64,000 nucleotides of DNA from positions 1-64,000 of the forward strand of contig JANSWZ010000003.1 of NCBI GenBank assembly GCA_024743215.1. Direction: 5' to 3'. Of the stretch, positions 18,604 to 28,744 are shown one piece after another. The translations under genes were made by a program, and so were the position numbers. This DNA comes from Alphaproteobacteria bacterium. GTDB taxonomy: Bacteria > Pseudomonadota > Alphaproteobacteria > Rhizobiales > GCA-2746425. The notes under the pieces are model-generated. The model was not told the origin of the DNA. It saw only the letters and a program-made list of their open reading frames with translations, and made no database searches. Positions within the stretch are counted from its first letter, which is position 1, and each line of letters starts with the position of its first letter.

Positions 18604-20622
18604 ATGTTTAAGAAAATCCTGATTGCCAATCGTGGTGAAATTGCCTGTCGCGTCATGCGCACCGCCCAACATATGGGCATTGCAACAGTGGCTGTCTATT
18701 CCGATGCGGACCGGAATGCACTGCATGTGCAGATGGCAGACGAAGCCGTTCATATCGGGCCACCGCCTGCTGCTGAATCCTATCTTGTGATTGATCGGAT
18801 CATAGATGCCTGTCGCCAGACAGGAGCGGAAGCTGTGCACCCCGGTTATGGGTTCCTGTCGGAAAACGCTGCCTTTGCAGAGGCGCTTGAAAAAGCCGGC
18901 ATTGTTTTTATTGGCCCGAACCGCAGGGCCATTGAAGATATGGGAGACAAGATCCGCTCCAAAATTGTTGCCGCAGAAGCTGGTATTTCAACCGTGCCGG
19001 GCGCGCCCGATACGATCAGGGATGCAGAACACGCTGCGCACATTTCCGCTGAAATCGGATTTCCGGTGATGATCAAAGCGTCTGCAGGTGGCGGCGGTAA
19101 AGGCATGCGGATTGCGTGGAACCATGATGAAGCGCTGGAGGGCTTTGAGCGTGCCCGTTCCGAGGCGGCATCGTCTTTTGGGGATGACCGCATCTTCATT
19201 GAAAAGTTCATTGAGAACCCACGCCATATCGAAATTCAGGTGCTGGGTGACAAGCACGGCAATGTCATTCATCTGAACGAGCGGGAATGCTCGATTCAAC
19301 GCCGCAATCAGAAAGTGATTGAGGAAGCGCCGTCGCCCTTGCTGGACCCGGAGACCAGAGCAAGGATGGGCGAGGAGGCCTGTGCGCTGGCCCACGCTGT
19401 TGGCTATGACACAGCTGGAACCGTGGAATTCGTCGTTGGGCAGGATAAGAGTTTCTACTTTCTTGAAATGAATACGCGGCTGCAGGTGGAGCATCCGGTG
19501 ACTGAGCTGATCACAGGTGTTGATCTGGTTGAGCAGATGATCCGTGTGGCCGCTGGCGAGACATTATCATTGCGGCAAAGTGATATCGGCATCAATGGTT
19601 GGGCTATGGAAAGCCGCATTTACGCGGAAGACCCGTATCGCAATTTTCTACCCTCTATTGGCCGGTTGGTGCGTTTTCAGCCGCCAGCCGAGACATTCGA
19701 CGGCGTATCCACCATTCGCGTCGATACCGGCGTGGTTGAAGGCGGTGAGATTTCCATGTTTTACGATCCCATGATTGCCAAATTGTGCAGTCATGGGGCC
19801 ACACGTGATCTGGCCAATCAGGCCATGGCTGCTGCGCTTGACGCATTTGTCGTTGAAGGAATCGGCCACAATATTCCGTTTTTGGCGGCCCTGATTGATC
19901 ATCCGCGCTGGCAAGCCGCGGAGCTGTCTACGGGCTTTATTGCCGAGGAATATCCAGAGGGCTTTGAAGGCGCGGATCTGTCTGAAGAGACGGCGCGCAA
20001 ATTGGCTTGTGCGGCGCTGTCACTGGAGCTGGTGCGCAAGGACCGGCTGGATCGCATGACCGGCCGTCTTCGACCCCATACCGGCGCTGTACCCAAAGAC
20101 TGGTCTATTGCGCTTGGGGACTTTGCGTTCCAGATGGATGTGACACGATTTGTAGCGGGCGAGACATCGTCGCTTGAACTGGTGTTTTCTGACAACTCGG
20201 AGCCTTATCAGATTACAGCCTCCTGGCGTGCCGGAGCCGCGTTGTGGCGCGGGATGGTGAATGATGAACCATTGCTGGTTCAAATTGCCAATGCGCCAGG
20301 TGGTATGGATTTCAATTGGCGCGGGATTGGTTCCACTGCACGGGTTTTGCCTGCCGCGCAGGCGCGGCTGAATGCACTGATGCCTGTCAAGGAAGCGCCG
20401 GATACATCCAATCTGCTGTTGTGTCCCATGCCGGGTTTGGTGGTATCCGTTTCGGTGGAAGAGGGCCAAATGGTCAAAGCCGGGGAGACTCTGGCCGTTG
20501 TTGAGGCCATGAAAATGGAAAATGTGCTGCGTGCTGAACGCGATGCAACCGTGTCCGCCGTTCATGCATCTGCGGGGGACAGTCTGGCCGTGGATGCCAT
20601 TATCATGGAATTTGAAAGCTGA
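18604..20622 (+). CDS. pccA: Propionyl-CoA carboxylase alpha subunit (biotin carboxylase/BCCP)
   Basis: MFKKILIANRGEIACRVMRTAQ; KASAGGGGKGMR; C-terminal VVEAMKMENVLRAERD biotinyl site. MCC-alpha is a less likely alternative. Confidence 0.85.
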   Translation: MFKKILIANRGEIACRVMRTAQHMGIATVAVYSDADRNALHVQMADEAVHIGPPPAAESYLVIDRIIDACRQTGAEAVHPGYGFLSENAAFAEALEKAGIVFIGPNRRAIEDMGDKIRSKIVAAEAGISTVPGAPDTIRDAEHAAHISAEIGFPVMIKASAGGGGKGMRIAWNHDEALEGFERARSEAASSFGDDRIFIEKFIENPRHIEIQVLGDKHGNVIHLNERECSIQRRNQKVIEEAPSPLLDPETRARMGEEACALAHAVGYDTAGTVEFVVGQDKSFYFLEMNTRLQVEHPVTELITGVDLVEQMIRVAAGETLSLRQSDIGINGWAMESRIYAEDPYRNFLPSIGRLVRFQPPAETFDGVSTIRVDTGVVEGGEISMFYDPMIAKLCSHGATRDLANQAMAAALDAFVVEGIGHNIPFLAALIDHPRWQAAELSTGFIAEEYPEGFEGADLSEETARKLACAALSLELVRKDRLDRMTGRLRPHTGAVPKDWSIALGDFAFQMDVTRFVAGETSSLELVFSDNSEPYQITASWRAGAALWRGMVNDEPLLVQIANAPGGMDFNWRGIGSTARVLPAAQARLNALMPVKEAPDTSNLLLCPMPGLVVSVSVEEGQMVKAGETLAVVEAMKMENVLRAERDATVSAVHASAGDSLAVDAIIMEFES

Positions 20623-20628
20623 GCAGGT

Positions 20629-21348
20629 TCAGAACAGGCGCTTGAATTCCTGCTGTAGCGCCACGTCGACATCTTCCATGGTTGCTGTCACGCCAAGATC
20701 ATAAAGGCTGGTAACGCCATGCCCTGCTACGCCGCAGGGCACGATACCATCAAAATGGGTCAGGTCTGGTTCCACATTGATGCTGATGCCGTGAAAGCTG
20801 ACCCATTTGCGCAGGCGAATGCCAATGGCGGCAATCTTGTCTTCGCGCATGGTGCCATCGGGCAAAGGCGGTTTTTCCGGGCGGCGAACCCAGACCCCAA
20901 CCCGGTCTTCCCGGCGCTCACCGGTAATGCCGAACGTGCCCAGCGTGTTGATAACCCATTGTTCCAGAACGGCTACAAAGCGGCGCACATCCTGTGTGCG
21001 GCTTCCAAGGTCGAGCATGACATAGGCAATGCGCTGCCCCGGCCCGTGATAGGTGTATTGTCCACCGCGCCCCGTTTGAAAAACCGGAAAGCGATCGGGC
21101 AGCAGCAGATCTTCCGATTGCGCGCTTGTGCCTGCGGTGTAAAGGGGCGGATGCTCCAGCAGCCAGACGAGTTCCGGTGATTCATGAGCGGCGATGTCGG
21201 CAGCGCGTGATTCCATGCGTTGCAGCGCTTCTTCATAGGGGACTGGATGATTGCTGATGGCCCATTCAACGTCTTCAACCCCTGAAATTGGGGGTTGTTG
21301 CACAATTCGTTTCAAGTCCAGTGCGATCTCTGCCCGTTCGTTAATCAT
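20629..21348 (-). CDS. lipB: Lipoyl(octanoyl) transferase
   Basis: [64 protein letters not shown]. Confidence 0.96.
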   Translation of the reverse strand: MINERAEIALDLKRIVQQPPISGVEDVEWAISNHPVPYEEALQRMESRAADIAAHESPELVWLLEHPPLYTAGTSAQSEDLLLPDRFPVFQTGRGGQYTYHGPGQRIAYVMLDLGSRTQDVRRFVAVLEQWVINTLGTFGITGERREDRVGVWVRRPEKPPLPDGTMREDKIAAIGIRLRKWVSFHGISINVEPDLTHFDGIVPCGVAGHGVTSLYDLGVTATMEDVDVALQQEFKRLF

Positions 21349-21438
21349 TTGTTTACCTTAAATTCCGCAAAACAGGTATCAGCATACTGCTTAGCAATCG
21401 GTTTTGGCCGATAAGTCCTTATCAGATGGAGCCCTCCT

Positions 21439-21696
21439 ATGGCGACCCTCGACGTCATTGATGTAGACCTTGCCGTTGGCCTTGGCCACACTCATATGCC
21501 GGTCCATCAATTGTTGCGGATGGGCCGCGGTGCCGTGATTGCGCTTAACACCGATGCAGACCAGGACCTGACCCTGTTTGCCAACGGGATGCCGGTTGCC
21601 GACGTGCAGGTGGTGTTGCAAGGCGATAAGGTTGCTATTGAAATCAAGCATGTCCATGGCCGCTCTCACAAAGAAAGCCCGGCGGAAGCTGCATAA
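21439..21696 (+). CDS. Orphan FliM/FliN-type (SpoA) domain protein
   Basis: VDLAVGLGHTHMPVHQLLRMGRGAVIALNTDADQDLTLFANGMPVADVQVVLQGDKVAIEI matches the FliN C-terminal pattern; no other flagellar gene in the window. Confidence 0.8.
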   Translation: MATLDVIDVDLAVGLGHTHMPVHQLLRMGRGAVIALNTDADQDLTLFANGMPVADVQVVLQGDKVAIEIKHVHGRSHKESPAEAA

Positions 21697-21790
21697 ATCA
21701 GTCAGGGGCAATAAGCCCCTTGTGAACCGGTCAAAGGTTTGATAGATGAGCGGCTGCAGGGCACGCTTCGTGCCCGGTTTCGTGTACAGT

Positions 21791-21877
21791 GCGGTCGTGG
21801 CGGAATTGGTAGACGCGCAGCGTTGAGGTCGCTGTGGGGTAAAACCCGTGGAAGTTCGAGTCTTCTCGACCGCACCA
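21791..21877 (+). tRNA. tRNA-Leu (GAG)
   Basis: gcggtcgtggcggaattggtagacgcgcagcgttgaggtcgctgtggggtaaaacccgtggaagttcgagtcttctcgaccgcacca; class II tRNA, GAG anticodon, encoded CCA. Confidence 0.95.
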
Positions 21878-22024
21878 TTCTCGATTTAACAACAGTATGT
21901 TACCTTAGCGCTCCCGATGTGGTGCGACAGATGCTGGGATGAGCATCTTGATATGGGCTTTTCTTGCTCGCAAACATGTTCTCAAAGACCTATAGGCTGC
22001 CTTGAACTGCATTGGCATTGCCAC

Positions 22025-23047
22025 TCATTTCAGCAGCAACAGACCACCAACAATGAACGCCGCTATGAAAACTGTTTCCAGCACTATGAGTGCAATGGCC
22101 TGACCGCCGACATTGAAGATGGCCCGTAAAGACGTCTTCATGCCAACGGCAGATATTGCGATCAGCAAGGCCCAGCGGGACACATCATTGGTCAGGCTTT
22201 GAACGCTTGTCGGGATGAGGCCAAAAGAGTTGATGGCGGCCAACACAAGAAACCCAAGAACGAATGTGGGAATTAACGGGGGGCGTTTGTCGGACGTTTC
22301 TTCGCTTTGATGCCATTTGCGAACTGACAGGGACAGCAGCAGCACAATTGGAGCCAGCATGGAAACACGAAAGAGTTTAACAATGGTCGCGACCTCTCCG
22401 GTTTCCTGCGAAACCGAGAACCCCGCTCCAACCACCTGGGCTACATCGTGGATGGTTCCACCTAAAAATATTCCCGTGGCGATTGCGTCCAGTCCGAACA
22501 GGGCGGCAAGGGGCGGGTAAGCGATCATCGCCAGTGTGCTGAGAACAGTAACGCTCAGGATCGTGAAAATGAGATTTCTCTCTGAGTGGCTGTTTTTTGG
22601 CAGAACAGCAGCAATGGCAATCGCGGCCGAGGCACCACAGATGGCAACGGATCCGCCAGTAAGAATGGCCAGCCGCCACCCTCTGCCCAGCAGCCTGGCT
22701 GCTATCAAGCCAAAGATCATTGTGCAGATGATACCGAGCGCTACCAAAAGAACGGGTTTTACGCCCAATTGACTGAGAAGTTCAAAACTGACGCGGGCTC
22801 CCAGTAAAGCCACGCCAATTCGCAAGACAGTGGAAACAGCAAGCTGGATACCCTCAATACATGGTCCATCTTCTGCCAGAAAATGCAAAGCGATTCCCAG
22901 AAGCAGAGCCATCAACATGGCCGGTGCACCATAGTGGTCGGACAGGAATTGAGCCGCTATGGCAACCAGCAACGCAACCAGAATTCCTGGCATGGCCGCC
23001 TTGCCTTTTTGAATGAACGGGCTGGCGATTTTGGTCTCTGACGACAA
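22025..23047 (-). CDS. YeiH-family putative sulfate exporter
   Basis: Polytopic protein with ALLLGIALHFLAEDGPCIEGI, GGSVAICGASAAIAIAAVLP, GTIHDVAQVVGAG. Confidence 0.9.
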   Translation of the reverse strand: MSSETKIASPFIQKGKAAMPGILVALLVAIAAQFLSDHYGAPAMLMALLLGIALHFLAEDGPCIEGIQLAVSTVLRIGVALLGARVSFELLSQLGVKPVLLVALGIICTMIFGLIAARLLGRGWRLAILTGGSVAICGASAAIAIAAVLPKNSHSERNLIFTILSVTVLSTLAMIAYPPLAALFGLDAIATGIFLGGTIHDVAQVVGAGFSVSQETGEVATIVKLFRVSMLAPIVLLLSLSVRKWHQSEETSDKRPPLIPTFVLGFLVLAAINSFGLIPTSVQSLTNDVSRWALLIAISAVGMKTSLRAIFNVGGQAIALIVLETVFIAAFIVGGLLLLK

Positions 23048-23232
23048 TGATCTGGCTCCGTGCTGTGAACTTTGTGGGCCCAGGAATGGACAGACGGGTT
23101 TACATCAAGTGACTTGTTGCAACGTGATGATATATAGGCCGATTTAAAACTTGACTCAAACACTCATATTAAATAATTTCGAGCTCAATTCAGGCTTTAG
23201 CGTGCGCGTTGGCAGTTGTCGCGATACCGCAG

Positions 23233-24411
23233 ATGGATAACAGAATGTGCGCGAACCATCACGGTCAACGGAAACCAGCAAGAAACGCCACTACACGCAG
23301 GCTTCGCTTCTGGGAATATACCGATGCCGCCCATTGTTTGGTCATAGGAACTTGCCTCAGTCATGATGATCTGCTCAAGATCGGACGTAAGCTTAAACTG
23401 CGATATGACGACAACATTCTGGATCATGATGTTCATTCATATTTTGTAAGCAAGGCAAACCTTGAATCCTCCGAAGCGCGCGCAATGCATAAGCTGCTGG
23501 ATCAGCGCCATGGCGGAATTATTCGCATTGTCTCGCGTCATGCTGAGGCGGAATTGCTTGGTCTGTGGCAGCAGATGAAAGATGGCGGGCAGATTGCCGG
23601 TGCTCTTTACGCATTCATGACACTGCGAAATGTGCCCCAGCGACTGCGTGCGCGCATTTTCGGTGAGGTTCATATGCTGTCGCATCTTTTGGGAGCATCT
23701 TACCGGCAACAATCCGCTGAAACTATGCGGCTTCAGGTCCAGTTGGAAGAAACACAGGCGCGGCGCGCGCGCGTGGAATCGGCATTGCACGCATCGCTTA
23801 GCGAAAAGTCTGGCCGTGTTGAACAGCTTGAAAACGAATTGGCTAAGCTAAGGGGCATTCTGGTGTGCAACCAAAGCGCAACTGACATAGTTGTTGCACC
23901 CAGAGCCAGTGGTAAATCACAAAGGGCCATCGAAACAGCCCGAAAGCGGGCACAATTAGCTGAGGCTGACAACGCGCGGTTGCAAATGCTTTTGGATGGT
24001 TCCAAGCGCGAAAACAACCGTCTCAAGCTGGCACTCAGGCGACAACCGGTACAGATCATAGATGAAGATGTGAATGCTGACCTGGATGGCTGCTCAATTC
24101 TCTATCTGGGTGGGAAAAACAAGCTGGTGCCGCATCTTGAGGGCCACGCAAAAATGTATGGTGCCAGATTTGTTCACCATGATGGCGGTGTGGAAGACAA
24201 TATTACCCGCATTGATGCGGTGCTCCCATCTGTTGATTGTGTTCTCTGTCCGATCAACTGCATCAGCCACGACGCCTGCCTGCGTGCAAAACATGGTTGC
24301 CAGAAGCTGGGGAAGGTTTTCATTCCGCTGAAGAATGACAGTCAGTCCTGTTTCAAGCAGGCGCTAAGGCAGCTTTCCGACGAACGGGCGCAGAACCGAA
24401 CCTATGATTAG
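23233..24411 (+). CDS. DUF2325 domain-containing protein with coiled-coil
   Basis: C-terminal ILYLGGKNKLVPHLEGHAKMYGARFVHHDGGVEDN...VDCVLCPINCISHDACLRAKHGCQKLGK is the DUF2325 pattern; heptad-like region before it. Confidence 0.85.
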   Translation: MDNRMCANHHGQRKPARNATTRRLRFWEYTDAAHCLVIGTCLSHDDLLKIGRKLKLRYDDNILDHDVHSYFVSKANLESSEARAMHKLLDQRHGGIIRIVSRHAEAELLGLWQQMKDGGQIAGALYAFMTLRNVPQRLRARIFGEVHMLSHLLGASYRQQSAETMRLQVQLEETQARRARVESALHASLSEKSGRVEQLENELAKLRGILVCNQSATDIVVAPRASGKSQRAIETARKRAQLAEADNARLQMLLDGSKRENNRLKLALRRQPVQIIDEDVNADLDGCSILYLGGKNKLVPHLEGHAKMYGARFVHHDGGVEDNITRIDAVLPSVDCVLCPINCISHDACLRAKHGCQKLGKVFIPLKNDSQSCFKQALRQLSDERAQNRTYD

Positions 24412-24611
24412 GGCTGCAAACCCCAAATGAGGCTGCATTTCTGGCGCTTAAACCCGCCTTAAGCGAACTTCATTTCGGTTATCATCAGCATTTCGTGCAG
24501 CTAATCTCATTGAGCAAATTCAACTCTGCTTGATTTTCAGCCTGCAAGATTGGAGTTCTTTTTGCGCCGCATGTGCCGTTTATGCCGACGATCAAGCGTG
24601 ATGCGTCTCCT

Positions 24612-25868
24612 CTATGCGATCGCAATAGCCGAGCGTTGATCAATCGGACGTTCGTCAATCGGAATGTGTATCAGCGCTGATAAGGCACCGACACCGATCC
24701 CTATCCACCAAACCAAGGTATAGTTGCCATAAGTATCGTACATTTGACCGCCCAACCAAACACCCAGAAATCCGCCTAACTGATGTGAAAAGAAAACCAG
24801 TCCGTACAACGTTCCCATGTAGCGCAATCCATAAATCTGGGCGACAAGACCGGAGGTTAAGGGGACTGTTGCCAGCCAGAGCGAGCCCATTACTATTGAG
24901 AACAAGACCACAGATTCAGGAGTCATCGGAGTCAAAATGAACATCGCGGCGACGAGAGTTCGTGCGATGTAGATGCCAACCAAAAGATACTTTCTGGAAA
25001 CTTTGTTACCAAGCCAACCCGCTAGAATTGTTCCTCCGATATTCGACACGCCGATCAGGGCGATCGCCAGCGCGCCCAGTGCGGACGTAGTCGTAATTCC
25101 GATAGAACTAATCAAACTGCCAGGTGAAATGGCTCCACATATTTCCGTAATGAATGCGGGAAAGTGAGCCGTGATGAATCCAAGTTGATACCCACAAGAA
25201 AAGAATCCCACGAATATCATCGCAAAAGTAGGGTCTTTGATCGCTCTACTTATCGTCCTGGCCAGACTTTCTTCGCGCGGTTGGGATTTGGGTAGAGGAA
25301 CTTCGCCCATATATAAAAGCGCAAGCAACGATAACAAAATGAGGAAAGCGAAGACGACAAAAACTGACGACCACGGCATGTGTTGCAGCAGGGCTTCAGC
25401 AAGTGGCGGACCGAAAACCTGCCCGGCCGAACCAGCTGCGGTTGCGATTCCTAAGGCCAGCGAGCGATTTTCGTCGGACGCGGCGCGCCCAACGACTGCC
25501 AGGATTACCCCAAAGCCAGTCCCAGCAATTCCGAAGCCAACCAAGATTTCCAGGAATTGGTGTTGGCCTGGCGTGATCGCATATGAAGATAATATCAATC
25601 CGGCAGCGTAAAAGACCGCACCCGCTATGATAGCCTTTCTATCTCCAAACTTCTCAGCAAAGGCGCTGAAAATTGGTTGCCCTATACCCCAAAACAGGTT
25701 TTGAATCGCAATCGCGAAAGAAAATTCCGACCTCATCCAATTGAAGTCTTCTGCAATCGGAATTTGAAATACCCCAAAAGACGCTCGTACCGCAAAACTG
25801 ACCAGAATGATAATGCATCCAGCAATCAGAACAGGGTTGAATAAAGTGGCGACGGCTCGGGTTTCCAT
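24612..25868 (-). CDS. MFS transporter
   Basis: 12-TM hydrophobic pattern, MFS loop motifs (AEKFGDRKAIIAGAVFY, GWLGNKVSRKYLL). Confidence 0.92.
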   Translation of the reverse strand: METRAVATLFNPVLIAGCIIILVSFAVRASFGVFQIPIAEDFNWMRSEFSFAIAIQNLFWGIGQPIFSAFAEKFGDRKAIIAGAVFYAAGLILSSYAITPGQHQFLEILVGFGIAGTGFGVILAVVGRAASDENRSLALGIATAAGSAGQVFGPPLAEALLQHMPWSSVFVVFAFLILLSLLALLYMGEVPLPKSQPREESLARTISRAIKDPTFAMIFVGFFSCGYQLGFITAHFPAFITEICGAISPGSLISSIGITTTSALGALAIALIGVSNIGGTILAGWLGNKVSRKYLLVGIYIARTLVAAMFILTPMTPESVVLFSIVMGSLWLATVPLTSGLVAQIYGLRYMGTLYGLVFFSHQLGGFLGVWLGGQMYDTYGNYTLVWWIGIGVGALSALIHIPIDERPIDQRSAIAIA

Positions 25869-26139
25869 CGTTTGTGCGCCTCTTTGCCTTGACCTACAAG
25901 GTTACTTTAACAAAGTGCCTCACATTCGTTTCATGGGTAATACTGATAACTCACTTTCGAATTATTGAAGTGAGAGTGTTGTGTTTGCGCTGGATGCTCT
26001 GCGTGATGTGATCATCAGCCAATACGGGCTGCCGCCAGAAATTGGACACTGTCCAAGTTACCGGCACCCCAATTTACAGGGTTCTTTAGCTAAAATTCAG
26101 GGGGTTATGCTCTAGATCATTGTCAAAATAACTAGGTAA

Positions 26140-27036
26140 TCAGGCAACCACTGCCTCAAATGTATGCTGCGAAAGCTCCTGCAACGCTATTTTTTGAAGA
26201 ACTTCACAGAGTGCCAAAGCCGCAGGAGATGCACGTTCGGAAACAAGTAATCTGACTTCGATTGGCTCTGTGGCTGGAAGACCAAGACTTTCTGGTAGCC
26301 GTTCGAGGTCCTGAGGAGCACGATAGTTGGTTCTGGAGGTTAGCCCTTGATTTGCTTGGACGGCTGACCAGATACCTGAGAGGCTTGGAGTTGTCAGCGC
26401 AACCCGCCAGAGGCGCTGGTCTTGTTCCAGTGCTCTCAGGGCATTGGTGCGAAAGAGACACGGGTGATCGAAGAGAACAAGCGGAAGCTTCCTGAGGTTG
26501 GCTTGCCTGTGCCCTTGCCCACGTCCGGCAAACCAATAGGTGGGCATCTGAAAAAGCAGATCTCCTGATCCTTTTGAGCCAACGGGGAAAAAGGCAATCG
26601 CTGCATCAAGGCGACCAGAATAAACATCTTCTTCCAAAGCAAAATTGCGACCTGCGCGAACATCCACATGAACGTTCTCGACCACAGAGGAGAATTCTTT
26701 GATTGTTTTTGGAAGGATTGCGTCAAAGAAATCCTGTGGCAAGCCGAGTTTTACACAACTTTCCGATTCACTTACACCCAATGCAACCGCAGCTTCATCA
26801 TTCAGAGCAATGATCTTTCGAGCATAGGACAGAAGTTGTTCACCAGACTCTGTTGGAATCAGCCCCCGACCTTGTCTCGTAAACAGCGGTTTACCGGCTC
26901 GATCCTCCAATTTCTTGATGTGCATACTTATAGCCGATTGTGAGCGACCCAGCTCAGAGGCGGCGCGTGTGAAGCTACCAAGCTCTACACCCACTACCAT
27001 TGATCGCAATGCGTCTATATCGAAGTTTCTAATCAT
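26140..27036 (-). CDS. LysR family transcriptional regulator
   Basis: FDIDALRSMVVGVELGSFTRAASELGRSQSAISMHIKKLEDRAGKPLFTRQGRGLIPTESG. Confidence 0.95.
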   Translation of the reverse strand: MIRNFDIDALRSMVVGVELGSFTRAASELGRSQSAISMHIKKLEDRAGKPLFTRQGRGLIPTESGEQLLSYARKIIALNDEAAVALGVSESESCVKLGLPQDFFDAILPKTIKEFSSVVENVHVDVRAGRNFALEEDVYSGRLDAAIAFFPVGSKGSGDLLFQMPTYWFAGRGQGHRQANLRKLPLVLFDHPCLFRTNALRALEQDQRLWRVALTTPSLSGIWSAVQANQGLTSRTNYRAPQDLERLPESLGLPATEPIEVRLLVSERASPAALALCEVLQKIALQELSQHTFEAVVA

Positions 27037-27253
27037 TATTTCCGATTTTCGAAACTATACCCTGTATATATTTGGTATTCGAATGATACGGAAGTGTCCA
27101 GACGTGATCTGAAAAATGCGATTTACCATGGTTCCCGTGATCAATCCGAGTCAATTTTATGCAGAAATCCCTTCAGGGGCTGCTGGCTGCAGACCAGGTT
27201 CGCTCACAGTGTGGTTTTCAGACTCCATGTCTCAATCCATTTGTTTCACCGCA

Positions 27254-28201
27254 TCAAGTGTGCTGATACCGGGGAATTTGGTTGGCGATACTGGCCACAT
27301 GCCGATGATCGGTGCCGCAGCACCCACCAAGTACGCGCATGTTCGGGAGCAGGCTTAATAACTCCCTATGAAGGTTGCCCAATTCTTGCGGATTGCCTTC
27401 ATCCAGTTCTTCAGCCTTGTCCAACTCGGCATGGCTCATGCGCGAAGCATTGGCGCGAATACCGCAAATGCGCTGCAACCATTCAGCATCTTTGCGAACC
27501 GTGTCTCGAAAATGATCGGGATGGGCGCAATTGACCATATAATATAGCGGATAATTCTCTGTGGCAGCGTCAGTCTGGCGAATTGCGTCAGCCAGAGATT
27601 GTTCTGTCGGCAGGCGTCCATCAGTCTCGACTGTAAAGCTAATGACGCACGGAATATTTACGTTTTTCGCAGCCGCGGCAATGCCAATAGCCTCGGCAAT
27701 ATTGTTCATGGTCAGAGCCGAAATCATGTCGACACCAGCCTTTGCCAGCGCAGTAATTTGTGCGCTGTGATAGGCGCGGGCGGCATTGACACTCATAAGT
27801 CGGCCGGGCAGATAGCCATCGCCACGGGGCCCGACCAAGCCATTGATGACAAGCGGAGTGCTGATGGGGTGTTTATCTTTTATGCGGTGCATGAAAGCTG
27901 TTGCGTCGTGGTTGATTTCCTCCATTTCGTGGAGGTCAAAACCCAGTTTCTGGCACCAGTCAGGGCTGGCGCGCCACGTCGGTGTATCCAAAATGAAACC
28001 CCTGTTCTGGCTCTGAGCCAATTCCAGAAATTCATTCCAATAGTCCACGAGTGCAGCTTTGCCTGCTTCCGAATGGATAAGTTCGAACGCGGCAAAGTCT
28101 CGCAATTCAATGCCACGATTGAAGACCAGCCAAGTCTCCAGACCAGCGTCCGTGAGAAATATTGGATGGTTCTTGTCGGTGAGTTTTGCGAGCGCATTCA
28201 T
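27254..28201 (-). CDS. Homocysteine S-methyltransferase family protein
   Basis: Zn-ligand motifs VNCAHPDHF and RVLGGCCGTDHRH; LTDAGLET start. Confidence 0.92.
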   Translation of the reverse strand: MNALAKLTDKNHPIFLTDAGLETWLVFNRGIELRDFAAFELIHSEAGKAALVDYWNEFLELAQSQNRGFILDTPTWRASPDWCQKLGFDLHEMEEINHDATAFMHRIKDKHPISTPLVINGLVGPRGDGYLPGRLMSVNAARAYHSAQITALAKAGVDMISALTMNNIAEAIGIAAAAKNVNIPCVISFTVETDGRLPTEQSLADAIRQTDAATENYPLYYMVNCAHPDHFRDTVRKDAEWLQRICGIRANASRMSHAELDKAEELDEGNPQELGNLHRELLSLLPNMRVLGGCCGTDHRHVASIANQIPRYQHT

Positions 28202-28278
28202 AATTGGTGTCTCCTCATTAATCGGATGCCCACCGGTGGACGGTGAAGGGGCGCTTAACCGCCCACCGGTAGCAGCTA

Positions 28279-28602
28279 TTAATTTGAAACGATCTTGCCT
28301 TTCATGCCGGGATGTACCGCGCAGAAATAGTCGAAAGAACCGGATTTGGAGATTTTGATTTGGGCGGTGTTGCCTTTGCCCAGGCGTGGCGTGTTGAAAC
28401 TGCCATCTTTTGCCGTTGCGGTATGAGGTGCGCTGTCATCATTGACGAATGTGACTGTATCACCCGCTGCCACCGACAAATTCGCTGGTTGAAACTTCAT
28501 TCCCTTGATGCGCACGGTATGGTCGGCAGCCAGTGCGTTACCGGCGAGCATTACTGTGAGCACCAAAGCGCCGAGCGTCTTCATAATCATATTTCCAAAC
28601 AT
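28279..28602 (-). CDS. Cupredoxin (amicyanin/pseudoazurin-like), exported
   Basis: Signal peptide then MKFQPANLSVAAGDTVTFVNDDSAPHTATA...FDYFCAVHPGMKGKI (type-1 copper ligands H, C, H, M). Confidence 0.92.
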   Translation of the reverse strand: MFGNMIMKTLGALVLTVMLAGNALAADHTVRIKGMKFQPANLSVAAGDTVTFVNDDSAPHTATAKDGSFNTPRLGKGNTAQIKISKSGSFDYFCAVHPGMKGKIVSN

Positions 28603-28744
28603 GTATTTTCTCCCGTTTGAGTGGGACCACGACCGATGCCGTTGTCTGAGAACATCTATCATTTGTTTACGTGTGTAAGACCGTGGTAAAAATCATTTAA
28701 ATTTGCGTTCTTGAGCGTGTTAAATTGAGCCAGGGTGCGTTTCT

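Noticed and set aside
25979-26114. Short readable frame VFALDALRDVIISQYGLPPEIGHCPSYRHPNLQGSLAKIQGVML and dyad ttggac-act-gtccaa at about 26047-26061
   Set aside because: Too short and without a recognisable family; possibly a gene remnant but not supportable.
27599-28246. 215-aa plus-strand ORF
   Set aside because: Antisense to the homocysteine S-methyltransferase gene.
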